A DNA stretch of 6,932 bases from an uncultured Dysgonomonas sp. (GTDB lineage Bacteria > Bacteroidota > Bacteroidia > Bacteroidales > Dysgonomonadaceae): the NCBI GenBank assembly GCA_937995835.1, contig CALKIV010000087.1, forward strand, positions 1 through 6,932, in the 5' to 3' direction. Shown here piece after piece: positions 1-6,062 of this stretch. The translations under genes were made by a program, and so were the position numbers. A model generated the notes under the pieces. The model saw nothing but the letters and a program-made list of their open reading frames with translations. It did no database searches and was not told where the DNA came from. Each line of letters begins with the position of its first letter. The stretch's first letter is position 1.

Positions 1-2
1 GT

Positions 3-266
3 GCAGCTGAATCTCGTCGTCAACAAGAGCGAGATGATCAAGAACGTAAAGATCGTGAAGCTCGTGCCGATCAGGAAAGACGCGAAGCCGAATCCCGTCG
101 TCAACAGGAGCGTGAGACTCAAGAACGTAGAGATCGTGAAGCCCGTGCCGATCAAGAAAGACGTGAGGCAGAAGCTCGTCGCCAACGAGAAGAGCAAGAA
201 CGTAGGGACAGAGAACAATCAGAAAGTCGTTCATCCTCTTCTTCCAGAGGTTCTATTGGAAGATAA
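3..266 (+). CDS. Arg/Glu/Gln-rich repeat protein, C-terminal part (5' end outside window)
   Basis: Only the last 87 codons are visible, and I do not recognise the family. The frame ending at TAA 264-266 reads as an almost uninterrupted series of R, E, Q, D and A, then a serine-rich tail (SSSSSRGSIGR). It contains two 27-residue repeats beginning AESRRQQER (6-86 and 87-167) and a third, decayed one starting at 168. The repeats match at 24 of 27 residues. They differ at 12 of 81 bases, eight of them silent in this frame, which indicates protein-level constraint here and makes this the coding frame. A second frame ending at 276 is open over the same bases but is probably a by-product of the repeats. 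The composition predicts a long charged helix, coiled coil or disordered tail. The lipoprotein gene starts 27 bp after the stop with no obvious promoter between, so co-transcription is plausible. Function and cell location are unknown, since any signal peptide would lie outside the window. Confidence 0.72.
   Translation, partial: AAESRRQQERDDQERKDREARADQERREAESRRQQERETQERRDREARADQERREAEARRQREEQERRDREQSESRSSSSSRGSIGR
6..230 (+). repeat. Tandem 81-bp coding repeat, about 2.7 copies
   Basis: Copy 1 is 6-86, copy 2 is 87-167, and a shortened, more diverged copy begins at 168. Copies 1 and 2 are identical at 69 of 81 positions, with most differences at third codon positions of the frame ending at 266. 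The array may extend left of the window. Tandem coding repeats of this kind can change copy number between strains. Confidence 0.8.
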
Positions 267-293
267 AAGAATATAAATAAAAACAGAATAGTT

Positions 294-806
294 ATGAAAA
301 AGTTAATATTATTACTCAGTGTTATTTTTGCACTGTCAGCATGTGAAGGAGATCAAGGACCGATGGGACCAATGGGTCCAAAAGGAAATACCGGAAGTGA
401 TGGTAAGGATGGAACAAACGGAAAAGATGGCAAGGACGGAGAAGGTGGTATTGGTTGGTATATTAAGACCTTTACGGTGGATAAATGGACGAGAGTAGGT
501 CGCCCTGGCGAGTTGAACTCCTTCTACTATGCCGATCTGAAAATCCCGGAACTGGATAGCTTTGTATATGCAGATGGAACAGTTATTGGTTATCTTCTAA
601 TAGCGGATGATGATGGAGTGGAAGCAAAAAATGGTATGCCTTATGTGCTACATGTGGGAAAGAATGATGGAGGAGAAAGTCTCTGGACACAGACTTATAA
701 TTTTGATTACACCCCTGGTATGGTACGATTTTATATAACATATTCTGACTTTAAGACAGAAGGTAGCCCAGGCACAGAAAAGTTTAGTATAGTATTGATG
801 TGGTAA
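294..806 (+). CDS. Lipoprotein with collagen-like Gly-X-Y stalk
   Basis: This is a complete 170-residue protein. A short signal peptide ends in the lipobox LSAC with Cys17 as the predicted lipidated residue, so export and membrane anchoring are expected. Residues 19-54 form 12 perfect Gly-X-Y triplets: first Pro-rich (GPMGPMGPK), then Asp/Lys-rich (GKDGTNGKDGKDG). This resembles bacterial collagen-like sequences, in which Lys-Asp pairs can stabilise a triple helix without hydroxyproline. Residues 55-170 form a separate C-terminal domain rich in aromatic residues (GWYIKTFTV near its start; YITYSDF and FSIVLMW near its end). I associate it with a group of uncharacterised Bacteroidales lipoproteins, but I cannot name a Pfam family. 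Acidic residues just after Cys17 (E18, D20) might act as a surface-export signal, which is inference. The gene lies 27 bp after the Arg/Glu-rich gene and is followed by a strong stem-loop. Ligand and function are unknown. Confidence 0.85.
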   Translation: MKKLILLLSVIFALSACEGDQGPMGPMGPKGNTGSDGKDGTNGKDGKDGEGGIGWYIKTFTVDKWTRVGRPGELNSFYYADLKIPELDSFVYADGTVIGYLLIADDDGVEAKNGMPYVLHVGKNDGGESLWTQTYNFDYTPGMVRFYITYSDFKTEGSPGTEKFSIVLMW

Positions 807-830
807 CTTTTTAGCATTATCATTGAAGTT

Positions 831-881
831 CCTCACCTGTGTTATTATTCTAAAACAGCAAGGATAATAACATAGGTGAGG
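831..881 (+). terminator. Strong stem-loop after lipoprotein gene, probable terminator
   Basis: Arms 831-850 and 862-881 pair over 20 bp with two G-U wobbles around an 11-base loop (851-861). The stem begins CCTCACCT and ends AGGTGAGG. It starts 24 bp after the lipoprotein stop codon. The downstream sequence (TTGTGCTTCT) is only moderately T-rich, so this is not a textbook intrinsic terminator. It could also protect the 3' end of the upstream mRNA. Confidence 0.6.
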
Positions 882-914
882 TTGTGCTTCTAATCAACGA
901 ATTTGTTAACTTTG
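882..914 (+). promoter_or_regulatory. Bacteroides-type promoter for the GH2 gene
   Basis: TAACTTTG at 907-914 fits the Bacteroides -7 consensus TAnnTTTG. A TTG at 882-884, 22 bp upstream, could serve as a weak -33 element and abuts the end of the preceding stem-loop. Transcription would start near 920, giving a leader of about 25 bases. No Shine-Dalgarno is visible; the leader is T/A-rich, as is usual in this phylum. Confidence 0.5.
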
Positions 915-944
915 ATATGTCTATTTTTTTAATTTAATATCAGA

Positions 945-3401
945 ATGAAACAAACACTTTTTTTAGTTCTAGCTCTACTTTTTAGTGGTGCTAGTTTATA
1001 TGCTGAAGAGTCTCCAAGAAAAGAATTCTTGATAGAGAAGAATTGGAAATTTACAAAGGGAGATTTACCGGAAGCAATGAAACCCAATTTTGATGATCAA
1101 AAATGGGAAACAGTAAGCATTCCACACGACTGGGCTATCTATGGTCCTTTTGACAGAAAGTATGATTTGCAAAATGTTGCCATTACGCAAAATGGCGAAA
1201 AAGTAGCGACTGTGAAAACGGGACGAACAGGGGGATTGCCATATATAGGTGTGGGATGGTATAGAAATACCTTCGACATAGATGGTTTTCAAGGACGAAA
1301 CAAAAAAGTAAGCTTACTCTTTGATGGAGCAATGAGCGGGGCTCGCGTTTATGTGAACGGAAAAGAGGCTATCTTTTGGCCTAATGGCTATAATTCATTT
1401 CATTGCGATGTTACAGATCTTCTGAATGTGGATGGAAAGAAGAACAGTGTTGCTGTTCGACTAGAAAATTTGCCGGAGTCTTCACGCTGGTATCCCGGGG
1501 CAGGGCTTTACAGAAATGTTCATGTTGTTGTTACAGACCAAGTACATGTGCCGATTTGGGGTACTTATATAACAACACCTTTCGTTTCAGAAGAATATGC
1601 ATCCATCAACCTGAAGACAAATATCTTAAACTCAGGAAAGGAAGATGTAAAGGTAATCACCGAAATCAAAAATGCTGATGGCAAAGTGGTTTCTGCAAAA
1701 GAGAATATTTTCAAGATAAATCATGATCAACCTTTTATACAAAACTTAGTTGTAGACACACCTAGGCTGTGGACGCCAGAGATTCCGAATCTTTATCTAG
1801 CAACGTCTAAGATTTATATCAACGAGAAACTGATGGACGAATATACCACTCGTTTTGGTATTCGTGATCTAAAATATATAGCAGACCAAGGTTTCTTCTT
1901 AAATGGAGAGCGACGAAAATTTCAAGGTGTGTGTAATCATCACGACCTTGGCCCGTTGGGAGCAGCGATCAATAAAGCAGCACTACGTCGCCAGTTGACT
2001 ATGCTTAAGGATATGGGTTGCGATGCCATTCGTACGGCACATAATATGCCAGCCCCCGAGTTAGTCGAACTTTGCGATGAGATGGGATTCATGATGATGA
2101 TTGAGCCTTTCGACGAGTGGGAAATAGCCAAGTGCAAGAATGGTTATCATCGCTTTTTCAACGAATGGGCAGAGAAAGATATGGTAAATATGATACACAA
2201 TTATAGAAACAATCCCTCTGTTGTCATGTGGAGTATTGGGAACGAGGTGCCAACACAGTGTAGTAGTGAGGGGTATAAAGTGGCTTCCTTTCTACAAGAT
2301 ATTTGTCACCGAGAAGACCCAACACGTCCAGTAACTTGTGGAATGGACAAGGTGGATTGTGTGCTGAATAATGGTTTTGCCGCTTTGTTAGATATTCCGG
2401 GTTTCAATTATCGTGCACATCGCTATCAAGAAGCGTATGCAAAACTTCCTCAAAACTTAGTTCTAGGTTCTGAAACATCCTCCACTGTAAGTTCAAGAGG
2501 GGTATATAAATTCCCAGTAGAGAAAAAAGGAGATGCCATTTACGATGATCATCAGTCATCTTCCTATGATTTTGAGCATTGCTCGTGGTCTAATCTTCCG
2601 GATGATGATTTTGCTCTGGCAGATGATTATTATTGGACGATGGGGCAGTTCGTATGGACAGGCTTTGATTATCTTGGTGAGCCTTCACCTTATGATACAG
2701 ATGCATGGCCTAATCACAGTTCGATGTTTGGAATTATAGATTTGGCAAGTATTCCTAAAGATCGTTATTATCTCTATCGTAGTTTGTGGAACAAGACAGA
2801 TAATACGTTACACATTCTCCCTCATTGGAATTGGGAAGGAAGAGAGGGTGAGGTGACACCGATATTTGTTTATACGAATCATCCCTCAGCCGAACTTTTT
2901 ATCAATGGAAAAAGTTATGGTAAGCAGACAAAAGACAATACAACAGCTCAGCACCGTTATCGTCTGATGTGGATGGATGTGAAGTATGAGGCAGGTGAGG
3001 TTAAGGTTATTGCGTATGACACATCAGGGAATATTGCTGGCGAAAAGATTGTGCGTACAGCAGGCAAACCCCATCATATAGAATTGGTAGCAGATCGAAC
3101 AGTGCTGTCGGCTGATGGCAAAGATCTATCTTATGTCAATGTTAGAGTGGTGGATAAAGATGGCAATCTTTGTCCTGTAGATCAGCGTTTGATTAAATTT
3201 AAAGTGCAGGGAGCCGGAAAATATAGAGCATCTGCCAATGGAGACCCTACGTGTTTGGAACAATTTCATTTACCACAGATGCATGTCTTCAATGGACAGT
3301 TGACAGCCATTGTGCAATCTGGAGAAGTTGAGGGAGAACTAATCCTTGAGGCAAGTGCTAAGGGGTTGAAAGGCGGAAAAATAAATATCAAGGTGCAATA
3401 A
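945..3401 (+). CDS. Secreted glycoside hydrolase family 2 enzyme, probable beta-galactosidase
   Basis: This 818-residue enzyme probably cleaves terminal beta-linked galactose (or a related sugar) from glycans in the periplasm. A signal peptide (1-20, cleavage after LYA) has no lipobox Cys. The GH2 layout is complete: a jelly-roll sugar-binding domain (about 26-200, with PHDW at 60-63), an Ig-like domain (about 203-305), and a TIM barrel (about 310-610). The barrel carries NHHD at 331-334, RTAHNMP at 363-369, the acid/base Glu434 in SIGNE, the predicted nucleophile Glu510 in GSET, and WTGFDYLGEP at 571-580. A DUF4982-like beta domain (about 628-705) and a C-terminal Ig-like domain of the Glyco_hydro2_C5 type (about 710-818) follow. 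Length and architecture are typical of Bacteroidales GH2 beta-galactosidases. Related GH2 enzymes include beta-glucuronidases and mannosidases, so substrate specificity is not proven. No SusC/SusD, sulfatase or regulator gene lies beside it in this window. A bidirectional terminator follows 16 bp after the stop. Confidence 0.92.
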   Translation: MKQTLFLVLALLFSGASLYAEESPRKEFLIEKNWKFTKGDLPEAMKPNFDDQKWETVSIPHDWAIYGPFDRKYDLQNVAITQNGEKVATVKTGRTGGLPYIGVGWYRNTFDIDGFQGRNKKVSLLFDGAMSGARVYVNGKEAIFWPNGYNSFHCDVTDLLNVDGKKNSVAVRLENLPESSRWYPGAGLYRNVHVVVTDQVHVPIWGTYITTPFVSEEYASINLKTNILNSGKEDVKVITEIKNADGKVVSAKENIFKINHDQPFIQNLVVDTPRLWTPEIPNLYLATSKIYINEKLMDEYTTRFGIRDLKYIADQGFFLNGERRKFQGVCNHHDLGPLGAAINKAALRRQLTMLKDMGCDAIRTAHNMPAPELVELCDEMGFMMMIEPFDEWEIAKCKNGYHRFFNEWAEKDMVNMIHNYRNNPSVVMWSIGNEVPTQCSSEGYKVASFLQDICHREDPTRPVTCGMDKVDCVLNNGFAALLDIPGFNYRAHRYQEAYAKLPQNLVLGSETSSTVSSRGVYKFPVEKKGDAIYDDHQSSSYDFEHCSWSNLPDDDFALADDYYWTMGQFVWTGFDYLGEPSPYDTDAWPNHSSMFGIIDLASIPKDRYYLYRSLWNKTDNTLHILPHWNWEGREGEVTPIFVYTNHPSAELFINGKSYGKQTKDNTTAQHRYRLMWMDVKYEAGEVKVIAYDTSGNIAGEKIVRTAGKPHHIELVADRTVLSADGKDLSYVNVRVVDKDGNLCPVDQRLIKFKVQGAGKYRASANGDPTCLEQFHLPQMHVFNGQLTAIVQSGEVEGELILEASAKGLKGGKINIKVQ

Positions 3402-3417
3402 CCAATAGATAGCAAAG

Positions 3418-3447
3418 AAAAAAGTGAGACATTTGTCTCACTTTTTT
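3418..3447. terminator. Bidirectional intrinsic terminator between convergent genes
   Basis: A perfect 13-bp stem (3418-3430 with 3435-3447) encloses a 4-base ATTT loop. The GC-containing part is GTGAGAC/GTCTCAC, flanked by six A on the left and eight T (3442-3449) on the right. It therefore gives a U-tract in either direction. It ends the GH2 transcript from the left and the YtxH/PF07332 operon from the right. The operon's last stop codon (3438-3440) lies within the stem. Confidence 0.9.
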
Positions 3448-3824
3448 TTCTTACTCTTATCATCCGACTTGGATGTAAACATCGATTTTATCTTTCTTAT
3501 TGCATACTTGATCAACACAGGCTGTGCGAATTCCCAAATGAGGGGAAATGACGAGGTGAGGATATTAAGGAAAGTGTATCCACCTCCTTCTTTGTCGAAG
3601 GGAGTAGGTGGCTTATTTGATTTTAGCAAACCGGGAAAGAAAGAATCCTTAGCCCCTTTCACTATAGAGTTGAACGTTAGCTGACCAATGTTGTCGGTAA
3701 GGTATTGCCAATCTTCCGAAAGCCTTTTTTCATCTTCTTCGTACAAAGCTTTCAACTTCCTTTTCTCATGTCTGAGTCGTTGAAGAGGAGTCTCTATGTT
3801 GTTATTCTTCTTCTGCTTCGTCAT
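3438..3824 (-). CDS. Hypothetical coiled-coil/amphipathic protein, third gene of YtxH-holin cassette
   Basis: This is a complete 128-residue protein of unknown function, and I cannot assign a named domain. Residues 1-9 are basic and Asn-rich. Residues 14-42 form a charged helix with coiled-coil character (LQRLRHEKRKLKALYEEDEK). Residues 72-82 read PPTPFDKEGGG and coincide exactly with an imperfect DNA palindrome. Residues 85-116 form a hydrophobic/amphipathic stretch (FPLIWEFAQPVLI followed by KYAIRKIKSMF) that may associate with a membrane. The protein ends in a lysine-rich tail (KSKKKK) encoded by the terminator's T-run. Its ATG overlaps the end of the upstream PF07332 gene by 23 bp, which suggests translational coupling. 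No other in-frame ATG occurs before residue 115, so this start is preferred. I recall similar proteins of this size after the YtxH and holin-family genes in other Bacteroidales. The gene position and helix-plus-membrane pattern recall YqjK of enterobacteria, but I see no sequence similarity to prove it. Confidence 0.8.
   Translation of the reverse strand: MTKQKKNNNIETPLQRLRHEKRKLKALYEEDEKRLSEDWQYLTDNIGQLTFNSIVKGAKDSFFPGLLKSNKPPTPFDKEGGGYTFLNILTSSFPLIWEFAQPVLIKYAIRKIKSMFTSKSDDKSKKKK
3580..3611. repeat. Imperfect palindrome inside coding sequence, encodes PPTPFDKEGGG
   Basis: On the plus strand the arms are CCACCT-CCTTC (3580-3590) and GAAGG-GAGT-AGGTGG (3597-3611). They pair over 11 bp with a 4-base bulge and a 6-base loop. 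Read on the minus strand it supplies residues 72-82 of the 128-residue protein, in a linker between the coiled coil and the hydrophobic segment. The peptide resembles the PP[ST]P..KGG type produced when short dispersed palindromes sit inside genes. Whether it is repeated elsewhere in this genome cannot be seen here. Confidence 0.55.
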
Positions 3825-4203
3825 GGTCTTCTTCCTTTTCTATTTGATACAACTGACCTGCTGCTTTGTTTAAGATATAGTCCTTTAAGGGTTCTTTAAA
3901 GATCAGAACAATGACTAAAAGGACAAGCCAAAATAAGGCAACAATGCCAAAACCGGCCGCAGTGCTTCCAACCACTTCTCCTATATATAGTGCAATACCT
4001 ATCAGTGCAAAAGCAAATGCAGCAAACCCCATGAAAACCATGATGAGGGTTAAGAGCACCACAGATGAATATTTACTTGTCTTTTCAAGAATATCCAATC
4101 TGTAGTGAGCCAAACGATGGTTTACATAGCTCAGAATATCACTCTTTATTTGTTCAAATAAAGAGTTGAGATCATTAGCTCTTTCTCGTTCAGTGTTTTG
4201 CAA
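3802..4203 (-). CDS. PF07332-type two-helix membrane protein (YqjE-like, 'phage holin family')
   Basis: This 133-residue protein has an N-terminal charged helix (about 5-45, including LFEQIKSDILSYVNHRL). Two hydrophobic membrane helices follow (about 46-72 and 79-102, with a short loop at GEVVGS), then a very acidic tail (EEDHDEAEEE). This is the layout of the Phage_holin_3_6 / YqjE-like family, which despite its name is chromosomal and not linked to lysis here. The start is TTG at 4203. No ATG occurs in frame until inside the first membrane helix (residue 55), and starting there would remove the conserved N-terminal helix, so TTG is well supported. The YtxH-like gene ends only 5 bp upstream, and the 128-residue protein's gene overlaps its end by 23 bp, so the three form a tight operon. 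TTG starts are uncommon and usually lower translation, perhaps making this protein depend on coupling. The biochemical role is unknown; an inner-membrane scaffold or stress role is inference. Confidence 0.85.
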   Translation of the reverse strand: MQNTERERANDLNSLFEQIKSDILSYVNHRLAHYRLDILEKTSKYSSVVLLTLIMVFMGFAAFAFALIGIALYIGEVVGSTAAGFGIVALFWLVLLVIVLIFKEPLKDYILNKAAGQLYQIEKEEDHDEAEEE

Positions 4204-4208
4204 GGTCT

Positions 4209-4409
4209 TTATTCTTTTTCAGGGTTAGCGATCGGCTCTTGAGCTTTGCTAGTAGAAGAAGCCTTTGTGTTTGACTTGATCTTGTGTACTAGACCATTGA
4301 TGTCATTAAGCCATTGTTCTTTTTTGTCCGAAGCTGCAATATAGCCTACAGCTGCACCTAAGGCTGCACCTACAGCAAGAAATAATAGATTCGATCCAGT
4401 TTTATTCAT
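4209..4409 (-). CDS. YtxH-like small membrane protein
   Basis: This 66-residue protein has one Ala/Gly-rich membrane helix at about residues 7-26 (LLFLAVGAALGAAVGYIAA). A charged segment follows (SDKKEQWLNDINGLVHKIKS), then a low-complexity Ser/Lys/Glu tail. This is the typical form of YtxH/GvpP-like proteins, which are often stress-associated in Bacteroidota and Firmicutes. It is the first gene of the three-gene minus-strand operon, with the next start 5 bp after its stop. The ATG at 4407-4409 is clear. No exact TAnnTTTG promoter was found in the AT-rich 175 bp upstream; the nearest resemblance, on the minus strand, is TATCGTTTC around 4440-4448, which I do not annotate separately. Function is inferred only from the family shape. 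Confidence 0.85.
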   Translation of the reverse strand: MNKTGSNLLFLAVGAALGAAVGYIAASDKKEQWLNDINGLVHKIKSNTKASSTSKAQEPIANPEKE

Positions 4410-4584
4410 TTTAACTATAAATTTTAAAAGTTTATCACCGAAACGATATAATTACGTACCTTAATATGATTAAACAACTAAAGGTGAAACGCTTATTTAT
4501 ATATTATGTCGTTTCTGATTTATGAAAATAGAATGCAATATACTTATTATTCTTGATAAAATATTCAAGAATAAATAAAACTAC
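4410..4584. other. AT-rich intergenic region between miaB and YtxH-like gene
   Basis: No gene is seen. The region holds the end-of-miaB hairpin (4547-4574) and must hold the operon promoter for the YtxH-like gene, but no exact TAnnTTTG element is present on the minus strand. Confidence 0.6.
4547..4574 (-). terminator. Hairpin downstream of miaB, possible terminator
   Basis: TTATTCTTGA (4547-4556) and TCAAGAATAA (4565-4574) form a perfect 10-bp stem with an 8-base loop, 10 bp beyond the miaB stop codon. It is AT-rich and lacks a clean U-tract on the minus strand, so termination is likely but may be weak. Confidence 0.5.
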
Positions 4585-5955
4585 TTACTTAATGATGGAG
4601 CCAAAGAGTGTTGCAGAGGTGCAATCGTCAATTTTAACCTTCACATATTGCCCTATTCTATGGTTTTCTTTTTCAAAAATCACGACTTTGTTTTGAGATG
4701 TTCTACCAAAGAATTGATCTCTAGAACGTTTAGAATAGCCCTCAATCAATACTTCAAACTCTTTACCTACATCTTTTTGATTGCTCTGCATTGATAAGTC
4801 TCGTTGCAAGTCCATTATTTCTTGGAGCCTTTTGAGTTTTACTTCCTCAGGGATATCATCTGTCAGTTTTTTAGACGCAAAAGTTCCCGGACGTTCAGAA
4901 TATTTGAACATAAAAGCATAGTCAAAGCCAACTTCTCTCATCAGCGAAAGCGTCTCTTGGTGATCTTCCTCCGTCTCGGAATGGAAGCCACACATGATGT
5001 CAGTGGTAATTCCACAATCAGGAATAATACGTCGGATGGCTGCTATACGGTTCAGGTACCACTCTCTGTCATATTTTCTTTTCATAACATCCAACATCTT
5101 AGAGCTACCTGATTGGACTGGCAAATGGATAAACTTGCAAAGGTTATCATATTTAGCAATCATTTCTATGGTCTCATCTGTCATGTCAGTAGGATATGAT
5201 GTTGAAAAGCGGATACGTATATTGGGAGCAGCCAATGCCACTAATTCTAGAAGAGCTGTAAAATCCACATCTTCCTTTTCGCTCTTATAGTGGTATGAAT
5301 TTACATTTTGTCCCAGTAGAGTAACTTCTTTGAAGCCTTTCGCCTGAAGGTCTTTTAGCTCATTGAGAATGCTTTCGGGCTCGCGACTACGCTCACGACC
5401 TCTAGTATAGGGTACGATACAATAAGAACACACCTTGTTGCATCCCCTCATGATGGAAATAAAGCCGGAGAAGTTGTTCCCACCAATTCTCACAGGTATT
5501 ACGTCTTTGTAGGTCTCGGTTTTTGACAGTTCTACATTGATTGCCTTTTCTCCTTTTTCAGTTGCGCCCACCAGATTGGGCAGATCTAAGTAAGAATCGG
5601 GACCCACAACCAGATCCACACCATGTTCGCTTATCAGTTCTTCTTTCACACGTTCGGCCATACACCCTAACACACCCAAAATCATTTTTCGTTTGTGTTT
5701 CTTACGCATGATGTTGAAATACTCTAGTCTATTGACCACCCTTTGCTCGGCATTATCTCTGATAGAGCAGGTATTAATAAACACGGCATCAGCTTCATCT
5801 TGATTATCAGTCACTGTATACCCGCCCATTTGCATGATGGAGGCCACTACTTCAGAGTCAGCCACATTCATCTGACACCCATAGGTCTCAATAAATAGTT
5901 TTTTGTCATCAGTAGAAGGCGTGGATTTAAAGTCCAGTTCTTGTACGTTATTCAT
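4585..5955 (-). CDS. miaB: MiaB, tRNA-2-methylthio-N6-dimethylallyladenosine synthase
   Basis: MiaB is a radical-SAM methylthiotransferase that turns i6A into ms2i6A at position 37 of tRNAs reading UNN codons, acting after MiaA in the cytoplasm. With the chosen start the protein has 456 residues, the normal length for Bacteroidales. The N-terminal UPF0004 domain (about 18-130) carries the auxiliary-cluster cysteines Cys27 (YGCQMN), Cys63 (NTCSIRDNAEQ) and Cys98 (LGCMAE). The radical-SAM core carries Cys172-x3-Cys176-x2-Cys179 (RGCNKVCSYCIVPYTRGRE). A TRAM RNA-binding domain occupies about 398-456 (with SKRSRDQFFGRT). The frame continues upstream to a GTG at 6003, but I chose the ATG at 5953-5955: the extra 16 residues (starting MKYCFSLIF) are hydrophobic and not family-like, whereas MNNVQELDFKS fits. 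A TAACTTTG element lies 75 bases upstream of this ATG. All key residues are intact, so it should be functional. Confidence 0.95.
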   Translation of the reverse strand: MNNVQELDFKSTPSTDDKKLFIETYGCQMNVADSEVVASIMQMGGYTVTDNQDEADAVFINTCSIRDNAEQRVVNRLEYFNIMRKKHKRKMILGVLGCMAERVKEELISEHGVDLVVGPDSYLDLPNLVGATEKGEKAINVELSKTETYKDVIPVRIGGNNFSGFISIMRGCNKVCSYCIVPYTRGRERSREPESILNELKDLQAKGFKEVTLLGQNVNSYHYKSEKEDVDFTALLELVALAAPNIRIRFSTSYPTDMTDETIEMIAKYDNLCKFIHLPVQSGSSKMLDVMKRKYDREWYLNRIAAIRRIIPDCGITTDIMCGFHSETEEDHQETLSLMREVGFDYAFMFKYSERPGTFASKKLTDDIPEEVKLKRLQEIMDLQRDLSMQSNQKDVGKEFEVLIEGYSKRSRDQFFGRTSQNKVVIFEKENHRIGQYVKVKIDDCTSATLFGSIIK

Positions 5956-6029
5956 TCCTGTATTTTTTATTAGTTGAAAAATCAAAGAAAAGCAATACTT
6001 CACTTTTCTTCATTAGTTTAAAAGTGGTG

Positions 6030-6037
6030 CAAAGTTA
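6030..6037 (-). promoter_or_regulatory. Putative miaB -7 element TAACTTTG
   Basis: Read on the minus strand this octamer matches TAnnTTTG exactly and is identical to the one ahead of the GH2 gene. A convincing -33 TTTG is not seen. Transcription from it would give a leader of roughly 70 bases to the ATG at 5955. Confidence 0.45.
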
Positions 6038-6038
6038 G

Positions 6039-6062
6039 AAAAAATGAAGCATTTTTATGCCT
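6039..6062 (-). terminator. Small hairpin plus T-run, possible cvpA terminator
   Basis: On the minus strand, AGGCAT-AAAA-ATGCTT (6062-6047) forms a 6-bp stem with one G-U pair. It is followed two bases later by six T (6044-6039). The stem is short, so read-through from cvpA into miaB is likely. It sits directly upstream of the proposed miaB -7 element. Confidence 0.35.

Noticed and set aside
1..276. Open frame beginning with GTG at base 1
   Set aside because: It is the shifted frame of the Arg/Glu repeat gene. Differences between repeats are silent in the other frame and change residues in this one, and the start is only the window edge.
3424..3684. Plus-strand open frame beginning in the terminator
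   Set aside because: It begins in the terminator hairpin and is antisense to the 128-residue protein, whose frame has clear operon context and overlap with its neighbour.
3802..4203. Holin-like gene as evidence of a prophage
   Set aside because: PF07332 proteins are widespread chromosomal proteins. No endolysin, structural, integrase or attachment sequences are present.
4804..5290. Plus-strand open frames opposite miaB
   Set aside because: They are antisense to highly conserved MiaB coding sequence and have no protein-like features. The same holds for the antisense frames opposite the GH2, lipoprotein, PF07332 and cvpA genes.
5956..6003. Upstream extension of miaB to a GTG start
   Set aside because: It adds 16 hydrophobic residues not expected in MiaB. 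The ATG at 5955 gives the usual family N-terminus and length.
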